Assembly (NCBI RefSeq): GCF_000379825.1 | Contig: NZ_KB903833.1 | Coordinates: 373,022 to 437,021, forward strand | Direction of reading: 5' to 3' | From: Longispora albida DSM 44784 | GTDB taxonomy: Bacteria; Actinomycetota; Actinomycetes; Mycobacteriales; Micromonosporaceae | DNA length: 64,000 nt | In this document: positions 25,701 through 33,319 of the stretch, piece after piece | Position numbering within the stretch: position 1 is the stretch's first letter | How the letters are laid out: each line of letters opens with the position of its first letter | Notes under the pieces: model-generated | What the model saw: only the letters and a program-made list of their open reading frames with translations | What the model was told of the DNA's origin: nothing | Databases searched by the model: none | Made by a program: the position numbers and the translations under genes

Positions 25701-27625
25701 TTCTCGACCGTGGCCCGGATCTCGGGCGCCGCCAGGGAACCCTCGGGGGCCACGAGGCCGAAGTCGTACAGGTACACCAGGCCGTCGGCGCGGCGGACCT
25801 CGTACGGGCGCTCGTCAGTGACGCGGAAACCGAGCGAGTGCAGGACGGGGAGGACGACAGACAGCTGCATCGGCTCGCCGTACCGGAAGACCTTGAAGCG
25901 CAGGTCCAGGTCGTTCTTACGGCGGCGGAAGAGGTGGAGAGCGAGTTCGCCGGGTTCGTCGACCAGTTCGAGCTTCGCGATGTCCTTCGCGGCCTCGACC
26001 GGCGTGTGCTCGTCCTTGTAGGTCTGCGGGTAGGCCTCTACGTAGCGGTCGAAGAGGCGCTTCTCCTGCTCCTCGCCCAGGTGGCGTTCGAGGACCAGGC
26101 GGAAGTCGTCGTCCCAGAGGCGGGTGGCGTCGGACAGGCGCTCGGTGATCGCGTCCACGTCGATCTCACCGGGCGGGGCCTTCGGGTCCGTGCGGACGAT
26201 GAAGTGCACGCGGGCGAGCGTCGACTCGGAGACGCGGGTCGTGTAGTCGACGCCCACGCCGTTGAGCTCGGACAGCAGGATCTCCTGCATGCGGAGGCGG
26301 TTCTGGGTGGTGAACCGGTCACGCGGCAGGTACACCAGGCAGGAGATGAACCGGCCGTAGGCGTCCTTGCGGACGAACAGCTTCAGCTGACGGCGACCGG
26401 CGAGACGCAGGACGCCCATCGCCGTGTGGAACAGGTCGTCCGTGCTGATCTGGAACAGCTCGTCACGCGGGTACGTCTCGAGGACCTCCATGAGGTCCTT
26501 GCCCGAGTGGCTGCGCGGGGACAGGCCGGAACGGTCCAGGACCTCGTCGACCTTGCGCTTGATGACCGGCAGCTCGCGGACCGAGTGCAGGTACGCGCCG
26601 GCGCCGAACAGGCCGAGGAAACGGCGCTCGCCGTTGACGTTGCCTGCGGCGTCGAACGTCTTGATGCCGATGTAGTCCAGGTACGCGGTGCGGTGGACCG
26701 TCGCCCGCGAGTTGGCCTTCGTGATGATGAGAAGGCGCTGGTCGAGAGCCTTCGCGTACGCCTCGGGCGTCATCGAGGACAGGGCGCGCGGACGGGTCGA
26801 GTCCTGGCGGAGGATGCCCAGGCCGGTGCCGAGCTTCGCCTGGAGATATTCGCCGTCGACCAGCTCGTACTCGCGGTAGCCGAGCAGCGTGAAGTTGTCG
26901 GCGGCCAGCCAGCGGAGCAGCTCGACGGTGTCGGTGATGTCCTTGTCCGGTACCGGGAGCTTCGCGTTGGCCAGCTCGTCGGCCAGGCTCAGCGCGCGGT
27001 GGCGGAGCTTGGGCCAGTCCTCGTTGACCTCGCGGACGTCTGTGAGTACACGCTGAATGGTGTTGCGGAGTGACAGAGCCTGAGCCTCGTCACGGACCCG
27101 GTCCACCTCGATCCGCATCCAGCTCTCGACGATCTGGTCGCCGGAGGCGTCGTCGGGCTCGACGGAGGGGTAGAGCCCGGTCAGCTTGCCGAGCGGCTCG
27201 CGGGTCAGGACGACCTGCGGGTGGACCAGCAGGTCGATGCCGAGTCCCTCGCCGGTCAGTGCCGAGGTGACCGAGTCCACGAGGAACGGCATGTCGTCCG
27301 TCACGACCGAGATGATCGTGTGGCCCTCGGGCGGAGTGGTCACCTCCAGCTTGAGCTCACCCGGGGTGCGCTGCTCCGCGAGAGCCTTGTGCTCCAGGGT
27401 GGCGTGCAGCATGGCGTGCGGGCTCTCGTCGACGAGTTCCTCGTCGGGAACCAGCCGCCAGTACAGCTCAGCCAGGCCTTGGTCGTTCTCATCCGCCAAC
27501 GCGCAGGCATCGGCAATCAGCCGATCGCGGTTGGGTACCGGCTCGTCGAGCTCGGCCTCGTCATCGACTCCGATCCCCGACAGACTGCTTGTTACGTCTG
27601 TCACGGTCGCCGGACGCCGCTCCAT
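22757..27625 (-). CDS. gdh: NAD-dependent glutamate dehydrogenase, large (~180 kDa) class
   Basis: 1,622 residues, equal to the mycobacterial Rv2476c class. It deaminates glutamate to 2-oxoglutarate with NAD. The N-terminal ~700 residues hold the ACT-like regulatory segments. The catalytic centre lies near residues 840-900: LRWSDRREDFRTEILGL, then VPVGSKGGFVLK. The NAD domain follows with VVGVGDMSGDVFGNGML. ATG at 27625 is chosen because AAGGGGAG precedes it by 7 bases; an upstream start at 27652 lacks this. It is a catabolic enzyme controlled allosterically in relatives. Monocistronic. Confidence 0.94.
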   Translation of the reverse strand: MERRPATVTDVTSSLSGIGVDDEAELDEPVPNRDRLIADACALADENDQGLAELYWRLVPDEELVDESPHAMLHATLEHKALAEQRTPGELKLEVTTPPEGHTIISVVTDDMPFLVDSVTSALTGEGLGIDLLVHPQVVLTREPLGKLTGLYPSVEPDDASGDQIVESWMRIEVDRVRDEAQALSLRNTIQRVLTDVREVNEDWPKLRHRALSLADELANAKLPVPDKDITDTVELLRWLAADNFTLLGYREYELVDGEYLQAKLGTGLGILRQDSTRPRALSSMTPEAYAKALDQRLLIITKANSRATVHRTAYLDYIGIKTFDAAGNVNGERRFLGLFGAGAYLHSVRELPVIKRKVDEVLDRSGLSPRSHSGKDLMEVLETYPRDELFQISTDDLFHTAMGVLRLAGRRQLKLFVRKDAYGRFISCLVYLPRDRFTTQNRLRMQEILLSELNGVGVDYTTRVSESTLARVHFIVRTDPKAPPGEIDVDAITERLSDATRLWDDDFRLVLERHLGEEQEKRLFDRYVEAYPQTYKDEHTPVEAAKDIAKLELVDEPGELALHLFRRRKNDLDLRFKVFRYGEPMQLSVVLPVLHSLGFRVTDERPYEVRRADGLVYLYDFGLVAPEGSLAAPEIRATVENAFQATWYGEAEVDGFNQLVLAAGLSWRQVVVLRAYAKYLRQAGTVFSQEYMEETFIAYPGVATLLVALFETRFDPRLGLTEDARNSQAAELVQALKGELDQVASLDQDRILRSFLTLIQATLRTSFFQRSASGRPKSYVAFKLNPEAIPDLPQPRPKYEIWVYSPRLEGVHLRFGAVARGGLRWSDRREDFRTEILGLVKAQMVKNAVIVPVGSKGGFVLKQAPNAADRDAFFAEGVECYKLFISALLDVTDNLVAGKIVPPADVVRHDGDDPYLVVAADKGTATFSDTANGISESYGFWLGDAFASGGSAGYDHKKMGITARGAWESVKRHFREMGHDTQSEEFTVVGVGDMSGDVFGNGMLLSEHIRLVAAFDHRHIFIDPTPTAATSFAERQRMFDLPRSSWDDYNRSLISTGGGIYPRTAKSIPISPEAATALGIDPAITELSPPELMKAILKAPVDLLWNGGIGTYVKASAESHLDVGDKSNDAIRINGKEVRAKVVGEGGNLGLTQRGRIEYSLAGGRINTDAIDNSAGVDCSDHEVNIKILLNGIMQRAELDLAERNVLLAEMTDEVAELVLADNYGQATALGNARAQTHSLLPVHRRMIADLERSGRLIRDLEALPTEEELDARDAAGLGLTSPEFAVLLAYTKIVLEDEINESALPDEEWTNEVLTGYFPTPLRERYAADMHNHPLRREIVTTVLVNEVVNRGGISFVYRAAEETGVDPADVLRAYIVVREVFGLRELWRAVEDLDNQVPTETQTMVLLEARRLMDRAVRWLVQNRRIPIDVPGEIARLRPGVTKLLPELGTLFRGAERDSLRAHAAFLTGKGISEDLADWATRLMYGFGLIDIVETALATGRELDEVAGVYFVLSERFRVDALLTKISHLPRLDRWQTLARMALRYDLYAALAALTAEVLATGDPSLPAGERTDQWEQFNAASIARARNAIGEFDDSRADLAALSVLLRQIRTLVRTSAA

Positions 27626-27799
27626 GGGTCCACTCCCCTTCGCCCACCACACTGTGTGCTGTGTCCCAGCCTAGGTGCACCCCGTCGCAGGTCCGATCGG
27701 CCAGTCTGGTTTTCGCCACCCAGCCGGGCAGCCTTGCCCGAACGGCTGATGCTAGAACACCCCGTGTCGGACATTCCAATTTTGCACCCGGGTGGAGTA

Positions 27800-28367
27800 A
27801 CGGGTACGGAGAGTGACTGTGTCGGACTGGGTGTCCGTGTGGTGGGGGTGTGGGGTGGGTGGGGCTGGAGTGGCGTGGCGGTGGGGGCGGGTGGTGAGGC
27901 GGGGCTGTGGTGGCCGTTTGGTCTGTGTGGTGTTCGCGTAGTGGAGGTTTGGCGGGGGTTTCGTGGTTGTTTGGGTGGCTGGTGTGGGTGGGCTGGGGAG
28001 GTGAGTCGGCTGGGGGCCCTCCCCCCTCCCCCCAACCCACCCTTCCCCGCGCCCCGTCTCTTCAAACCTGCCCCGCACGCCCCGCGAAAAGCCGCCCCAC
28101 CCGGCACCGGACTCAGCCGGCACCGCAGCCCGTCGACCACCACGGCAACCAGCTCAACACCTCACCACAGCAACGAGCCCCAAAAGCCCCCCGCCCTGCC
28201 ACCACCCTCCTCACCAAATCCGGCTCAGCTCCCCAGGCACCACCCACACCACCCCGGAAAGCCCTGCCCTCAGCCTCCCCACCACCGCACGACGCCCCCA
28301 AGCCTCACCTCAGCCCCAGCTCACCGACTCACGCTCACCCCGAGCGCAAGCCACCCCACCCCGCCCC
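27800..28367. other. Non-coding block with abrupt strand-composition switch
   Basis: From about 27800 to 28016 the plus strand is almost all G and T, with many runs of 3-5 G. At 28017-28026 (around GGGGGCCCTCCCCC) it flips, and to about 28440 it is almost all C and A. Open frames here are low-complexity translations of the skew (Pro/Thr/His or Gly/Val/Trp strings) with no domain, so no gene is called. It separates the glutamate dehydrogenase start from the end of the AbiEi-like gene. The 150 bases before it (27626-27790) would hold the gdh promoter. Confidence 0.7.
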
Positions 28368-29057
28368 TCAAACCCCGCTTCGCTCCCCCACACCCACCAG
28401 CCGCCGCATCACCCCAGCCAGCATCGGAGCGCCCCGCCGCCCCAGGTGCTGCTGTATCCGCCGGCTGAGTTCTCCCACCGTCAGCCATTCCCTGGCGAGC
28501 GCTTCCCTCAACACCAGCAGCGCACCGTCCGGGTCCTGGAGCGCCGCGCAGTCGAACACGGTTCTGGCGAGTCTCGTGACGGCGAGCCCGCCCACGATCT
28601 GGATGTCACCTTCCCCCAGCTCCCCGCCGAGGTACCGGACTCCGGCCATTCCTGGCCCCCGGCTGCCGGGGAGCACGAGGTAACTCCGCGGATCGGCTGA
28701 GGCGACGGCGCCCAGCGGCCCGCTTCGCCACACCGCCCCAGATCCCGCACCGCCCCGGCGTCCGGCTGCCTCGCCACATCGGCCGTCTCCCCCTGCGGCC
28801 GCCAGTACCCGGGCCGCCGACGGCCCGCCGAGGACGGCGTCAGGTACGCGGAGAAACGCCGCGATGTCCTGCGCCCGCACGTCGACCGGCTGCCCGGACA
28901 GCACGTAGGCGCCGGGCAGGACGGTGGCCCACAGCCCGTCGGCGAGCCGGCGGCGTACTTGGGCCGGGCTCAGCCCGTGGGCTTCGGCCTGGGCTCTCGT
29001 GAAGACTCCGCGCTGCTGGCCGGCGAGTTCCGCCAGGGACGGTGGTAGTGGACGCAT
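28368..29057 (-). CDS. AbiEi-like N-terminal domain protein, C-terminally truncated
   Basis: 229 residues. The N-terminus LAGQQRGVFTRAQAEAHGLSPAQVRRRL is the winged-helix of the AbiEi_4/DUF559 family, and the middle GLAVTRLARTVFDCAAL matches the same family. Typical members continue for about 80 more residues into a Vsr-like nuclease domain. Here the frame stops after MRRLVGVGERSGV, exactly where the C/A-rich block begins. Either the nuclease end has been lost or this is a short form. A Gly/Arg-rich stretch at about 88-112 looks like a low-complexity insertion. Confidence 0.65.
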   Translation of the reverse strand: MRPLPPSLAELAGQQRGVFTRAQAEAHGLSPAQVRRRLADGLWATVLPGAYVLSGQPVDVRAQDIAAFLRVPDAVLGGPSAARVLAAAGGDGRCGEAAGRRGGAGSGAVWRSGPLGAVASADPRSYLVLPGSRGPGMAGVRYLGGELGEGDIQIVGGLAVTRLARTVFDCAALQDPDGALLVLREALAREWLTVGELSRRIQQHLGRRGAPMLAGVMRRLVGVGERSGV

Positions 29058-29178
29058 GAGCCCATCGTTGTGCTGCCTGCACGCATCCCGGCCTCGTTAT
29101 CCACAGTGTCCGTACCTTGTGGATAACTTCCGGGCTCCCGCCGCTGGCCAGAGCGCCGGCGTGCACGGAACTCGCCCG

Positions 29179-30237
29179 CTACCGCAGGCTGTTCGCCAGC
29201 AGCTGCACCAGGTCCTCCGCGTGCTCGCCGTCCGGGTCGTAGTCCGGGTCGAACACCGTCACGTGCAGTCCGAGGCACTGTGGCGTGTCGGTCAGCTCGG
29301 CGATGAGGACTTCCAGTTCCCCGTAGGCGATCCCGCCCGCCGATGGCGCGTCCACTGCGGGCATCACTGACGGGTCGAGCACGTCGACGTCCACGTGCAG
29401 CCAGTATCCGGCGCAGTCGGCGAGTACTTCGCGTGCCCAGGCTGCGCTCCGGGCGGCGCCTTCGGTGCGCAGGGACGGCACTGTCCGGTACTCGATCCCG
29501 GCTGCCTGCAGGTCGAGCCGGTGTTCGTCGTTGTGCCGGATGCCGAGCACGGCCACGTCGGCGTCGTGGACGTACGGTTTCAGGTCGTCGATGTCGGTGA
29601 GGCTCAGCTGGCCCCGGCCGGTGACGAGTGCCAGGTTCTCGCCGGCCGCCGCTCCGACGAAGGGCGCGTTGCCCTCGTGCCGGAAGTCCGAGTGCCCGTC
29701 GATGTAGACGAGCCCGTACCGTGGCCCGTCCGGCAGGAGTGGCGGCAGCACGGTGGCGCGGACGGCTGCCGCGACCTCTGCGGCGTACTTTTCCGGGTCG
29801 GCTTCGGCCTCGGCGGCGATGGAGGCCTCTTCGGCCGCGAGGGCGGCGGCTTCCGCTGCCTCAACTGCCGCTTCGGCGGCCAGTGCCGCCGATCTGCGCC
29901 GCATCGCGAGGGTGATCCCGAGGGTGATGGAGCAGTCGCCGCCCAGTACGACGGGGAAGTAGCCCTCGTCCAAGAGCAGCCCTACGCGGTTGGCGAGGAT
30001 CCGCGCATAGCCGGCCACCGCCGGGGCCTGGGCCACGCCGTCGCCCGGGCGCCACTCGCCGGGGTCGTAGCGGGGCGGGGTCACGCAGCCCGCGTCGTAC
30101 GCCTTGAGCCGGTCGACGAGCCGGGCGTCGCGGAGCGCTCCGGGTGCTTTGGCGCAGCCGGGTACCGATCCGATGGTTGGTGGCCGCAGGCCGAGGTTGG
30201 ACGGCGCGTCGAGCACGGCGATCCGGCGGGTCGGCAT
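29179..30237 (-). CDS. Arginase/agmatinase-family ureohydrolase with unusual metal site
   Basis: 352 residues. The ATG at 30237 has AAGGAGG 8 bases upstream. The family's three metal motifs are present but one is altered: GGDCS (C102 in place of the Mn-ligand His of GGDHS), DGHSD (180-184) and HVDVDVLDP. A segment of about 45 residues rich in Ala and Glu (about 113-157) is inserted between the first two and is probably a helix. Members cleave guanidino compounds to urea or hydrolyse formimino groups. With Cys at the metal site the substrate is uncertain. No arginine-catabolism partner is adjacent. Confidence 0.85.
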   Translation of the reverse strand: MPTRRIAVLDAPSNLGLRPPTIGSVPGCAKAPGALRDARLVDRLKAYDAGCVTPPRYDPGEWRPGDGVAQAPAVAGYARILANRVGLLLDEGYFPVVLGGDCSITLGITLAMRRRSAALAAEAAVEAAEAAALAAEEASIAAEAEADPEKYAAEVAAAVRATVLPPLLPDGPRYGLVYIDGHSDFRHEGNAPFVGAAAGENLALVTGRGQLSLTDIDDLKPYVHDADVAVLGIRHNDEHRLDLQAAGIEYRTVPSLRTEGAARSAAWAREVLADCAGYWLHVDVDVLDPSVMPAVDAPSAGGIAYGELEVLIAELTDTPQCLGLHVTVFDPDYDPDGEHAEDLVQLLANSLR

Positions 30238-30378
30238 CGGCCCAACCTCCTTGATCGACGGTGACAACCAGCACGCACGGCCCAGCATCCCCGCCATCGG
30301 CTGGCTGGGCCCGGCCCGCACGCCGTTCCGGCGACCCGGGCCCCCATCTCGGGCTACCGGCGCCGGACGACCCGGCGA

Positions 30379-30403
30379 CCGGCCAGGGACTCCCCTGGAC
30401 CGG
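30379..30403. terminator. Weak hairpin in the arginase-cnoX gap
   Basis: CCGGCCAGGG pairs with CCCTGGACCGG with one bulged base. It could end the thioredoxin-like gene. The rest of the 317-base gap (30238-30554) shows no further gene. Confidence 0.4.
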
Positions 30404-30554
30404 CACCGTGACACCCACTGACCGGAACCACGTAAAGAACACGAACAACGAGCCACCGCAGCGGAAACTGCCCCCAGGAAAACCTGGCAGACCGGGAACC
30501 CACCAGGCAAGCCCCCGGAAGCACAACAGTGGCGGCTCGAACGGGCAGGAAGAG

Positions 30555-31463
30555 TTAGAACAGAGCAGCGGCCAGCGACCGCCGCGCCTTCTGCGCCACC
30601 GGGTCCTCCGGTGCCGCCAGCGCCAGGAGCGAGATCAGGTGCAGCCGGGCCTGCTCACGCTCCGGGCCCGCTGTCCTGCGGACGACGTCCACGAGCCGCT
30701 TGTACCCCTGCTCGGCCTGCCCGGTGAGGACCTCCACGTCGGCGGCCAGGGTCTGCGCGGTCACGTCGTCCGGGTTGGCCTCGGCCGCGGCGAGCGCTGC
30801 CGACGGTGAGACGCCGGCCAGGCGCTTGAGCAGTTCCACCTGCGACAGCCCGGCCTGGGCCACCGGGTCGCCGGGCTTGGCGGCGAGGATCTGCTTGTAC
30901 TCGGCTTCGGCCGTGGCCAGGTCGCCGTCCATGAGGGCGTTCTCGGCGGCTTCGAGGCGCGGGTCCTCCGGCTCGGGGGCTGGCTCGCCGCCGCCGGCCT
31001 TGATGACGGCGTCGACGAACTGCCTGAGCTGTGCTTCCTGGACGACGCCCTCGAAGCCCTGGAGAAGCTGGCCGCCGATGACGGCGTGCACGGTCGGCAC
31101 GGAGCGGACCTGGAGGGCCGCGGTGACCCGCGGCTCCTTCTCGGCGTCCACTCTGGCCAGGATGAACTGGCCGGCGGCCTCGGTGGCCATCGCCTCGAGG
31201 GCCGCGCGGAGCTCACCGGCCTCCGTGGCCCATTCCGCGGTGAACAGCAGCACGACGGGCGCCACCAGGGAGCGCTCCATGACCTGCTGGAACGTCGCTT
31301 CGGTCACGTCGACGATCGTGGCGGACGCCGGGGCTGGCGGCGGGGCTGACGCCTCGCCGCTGGCTGCCTTGGCCTGGGCAGCTGCCCGGTCCCGCAGCGC
31401 GCCGAGGTCGACTGCGCCGCGGGTGAACATCGATGGTGCTGTGCGCGGATCGAGCTGGTTCAT
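30555..31463 (-). CDS. Thioredoxin-TPR protein, CnoX/YbbN-like co-chaperone
   Basis: 302 residues. An N-terminal thioredoxin fold (about 48-155) lacks the CxxC: the active-site segment reads FTAEWATEAGEL. It keeps the cis-Pro motif VRSVPTVHAV. Two or more TPR-like helix pairs follow (ENALMDGDLATAEAEYKQIL and on). This is the Rv1324 type, redox-inactive at that site, and likely acts as a holdase co-chaperone. It starts 12 bases after icmA and so is its downstream operon partner. Confidence 0.85.
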   Translation of the reverse strand: MNQLDPRTAPSMFTRGAVDLGALRDRAAAQAKAASGEASAPPPAPASATIVDVTEATFQQVMERSLVAPVVLLFTAEWATEAGELRAALEAMATEAAGQFILARVDAEKEPRVTAALQVRSVPTVHAVIGGQLLQGFEGVVQEAQLRQFVDAVIKAGGGEPAPEPEDPRLEAAENALMDGDLATAEAEYKQILAAKPGDPVAQAGLSQVELLKRLAGVSPSAALAAAEANPDDVTAQTLAADVEVLTGQAEQGYKRLVDVVRRTAGPEREQARLHLISLLALAAPEDPVAQKARRSLAAALF

Positions 31464-31475
31464 GTCTGAAGTGTG

Positions 31476-33149
31476 TCAGAAGCGCGCGGGCTCCCGGTAC
31501 TCTCCCCACTCGGCGCGCAGCGCGTCGCAGATCTCGCCGAGGGTGGCTTCGGCGCGGCAGGCGTCGAGCATGGGCGGGACGAGGTTGCCGTCGGTCCGCG
31601 CGACCTCGACCATCTTGGCGAGCGCCGCGTCGACTGCCGCCTGGTCGCGTCCGGCGCGCCGGTCGCTGAGCAGCTTGTTCTGGGCGGTCTCGACCTCGTG
31701 GGACACGCGGAGGATCTCCAGCTCGTGGCTGATCGTCGGGGTGTGGCAGTTGACGCCGACGATCCGCTTGTCGCCCTTCTCCAGCGCCTGCTGGTACACG
31801 AAGGCGCTTTCGGCGATCTCACCCGTGAAGTAGCCGTCCTCGATGCCCCGGAGCAGGCCGGCGGTGATGCTGCCGTCGCCGCCGATCTCCCTGATCCGGT
31901 CGAAGATCCGCTCGGCCTCGGCCTCGATCTGGTCGGTGAGGGCTTCGACGTACCAGGAGCCGCCGAGCGGGTCGGCGACGTTCGTGACGCCCATCTCTTC
32001 CATGATCACGGCCTGGGTGCGCATGGCGATCTCGGCCGAGGAGTCGGTCGGGAGGGCCAGCGTCTCGTCCAGCGCGTTGGTGTGCAGGGAGTTGGTACCG
32101 CCCAGCACGGCGGCCAGTGCCTCGATCGCGGTCCGCACCACGTTGTTGTACGGCTGCTGCGCGGTCAGCGACACCCCGGCCGTCTGGGTGTGGAACTTGA
32201 GCCACTGGGCCTTCTCGCTCGTGGCGCCGTACACGTCGCGCAGCCAGCGGGCCCAGATCCGGCGGGCGGCCCGGAACTTGGCGATCTCCTCGAAGAAGTC
32301 GACGTGCGCGTCGAAGAAGAACGACAGGCCGGGCGCGAACTTGTTGATGTCGAGGCCGCGGGACAGGCCCAGCTCGACGTACCCGAAGCCGTCGGCGAGC
32401 GTGTACGCCAGCTCCTGCGCCGCCGTCGCCCCGGCCTCACGGATGTGGTACCCGGACACCGACAGCGGCTTGTACTTGGGGATCTCGCCCGCGCAGTACT
32501 CCATGAGGTCGCCGATCAGGCGGAGGTGCGGCTCCGGCGGGAACAGCCATTCCTTCTGGGCGATGTACTCCTTGAAGATGTCGGTCTGGAGCGTCCCGTC
32601 GAGGCCGGAGATGTCGACGCCCTGCCGCTCGGCGGCGACGAGGTACATGCAGAAGACCGGCACCGCGGGCCCGGAGATCGTCATCGACGTGGTGATGTCG
32701 CCGAGCGGGATGCCCTGGAACAGGACCTCCATGTCGGCGGCGGAGTCGATGGCCACGCCGCAGTGGCCGACCTCGCCCAGCGAGCGCGGGTCGTCGGAGT
32801 CGCGGCCCATCAGGGTGGGCATGTCGAAGGCGACGGACAGGCCGCCGGTGCCCGAGTTGAGCAGCAGGTGGTAGCGCTGGTTCGTCTGCTCGGCGTTGCC
32901 GAACCCGGCGAACTGGCGGATCGTCCACGTCCGGCCGCGGTACCCGGTCGGGTACAGCCCACGGGTGAAGGGGAACTCGCCCGGCCAGCCGATCTTCTCG
33001 AAGCCGGGGTAGTCCACGCCCTCCGGCGGGCCGTACACGGGCTCGACGGTCGTGCCGGACAGGGTGGTGAAGTCCGCGTCACGGACCCGCGACTTCTCGT
33101 ACCGCTGCTGCCAGCGCGCCCGGCCAGTGGCGATCTGCTCGGCGTCCAC
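31476..33149 (-). CDS. icmA: Isobutyryl-CoA mutase, large (substrate-binding) subunit
   Basis: 557 residues from the GTG at 33149. With this start the two diagnostic residues fall exactly at the Streptomyces IcmA positions: Phe80 (WTIRQFAGF) and Gln198 (EYIAQKEWLF). Methylmalonyl-CoA mutase has Tyr and Arg there. Substrate-barrel motifs NSGTGGLSVAFDMPT and SMTISGPAVPVFCMY are also present. No B12-binding domain is fused, and the small subunit (icmB) is not in the window. It interconverts isobutyryl- and butyryl-CoA. GGGGGAAG lies before the start. Two copies of GGGTGTAGGGCT lie just upstream (about 33168-33195). Confidence 0.92.
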   Translation of the reverse strand: MDAEQIATGRARWQQRYEKSRVRDADFTTLSGTTVEPVYGPPEGVDYPGFEKIGWPGEFPFTRGLYPTGYRGRTWTIRQFAGFGNAEQTNQRYHLLLNSGTGGLSVAFDMPTLMGRDSDDPRSLGEVGHCGVAIDSAADMEVLFQGIPLGDITTSMTISGPAVPVFCMYLVAAERQGVDISGLDGTLQTDIFKEYIAQKEWLFPPEPHLRLIGDLMEYCAGEIPKYKPLSVSGYHIREAGATAAQELAYTLADGFGYVELGLSRGLDINKFAPGLSFFFDAHVDFFEEIAKFRAARRIWARWLRDVYGATSEKAQWLKFHTQTAGVSLTAQQPYNNVVRTAIEALAAVLGGTNSLHTNALDETLALPTDSSAEIAMRTQAVIMEEMGVTNVADPLGGSWYVEALTDQIEAEAERIFDRIREIGGDGSITAGLLRGIEDGYFTGEIAESAFVYQQALEKGDKRIVGVNCHTPTISHELEILRVSHEVETAQNKLLSDRRAGRDQAAVDAALAKMVEVARTDGNLVPPMLDACRAEATLGEICDALRAEWGEYREPARF

Positions 33150-33319
33150 GACTTCCCCCTGGGTGTAGGGCTGAGCCCTGTGGGTGTAGGGCTTGGGCAA
33201 ACCTGACGGCGCTTATGGCGCCTCGCCCCGAATAGTAGGCGGCCAACCTTAACGATCGCTAGGGACATGCCTGATCATCCGGAGCTGGCAGGCTGTCCCC
33301 GCATCGGTATATTCACCGG

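Noticed and set aside
27800-28440. Replication origin or CRISPR array in the skewed block
   Set aside because: No DnaA-box clusters and no regular repeat-spacer pattern.
27601-28683. Several frames of 120-260 codons in the skewed block
   Set aside because: They consist of Pro/Thr/His or Gly/Trp/Val strings caused by the base skew and overlap each other in both directions.
29395-30264. A 289-codon plus-strand frame opposite the arginase gene
   Set aside because: Shadow of a gene with clear metal motifs and ribosome site.
31476-33149. Methylmalonyl-CoA mutase
   Set aside because: Phe80 and Gln198 in place of Tyr and Arg indicate isobutyryl-CoA mutase.
33168-33195. Duplicated GGGTGTAGGGCT before icmA as a possible B12 riboswitch
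   Set aside because: Only a short direct repeat; no B12-box-like sequence or extended fold could be seen.
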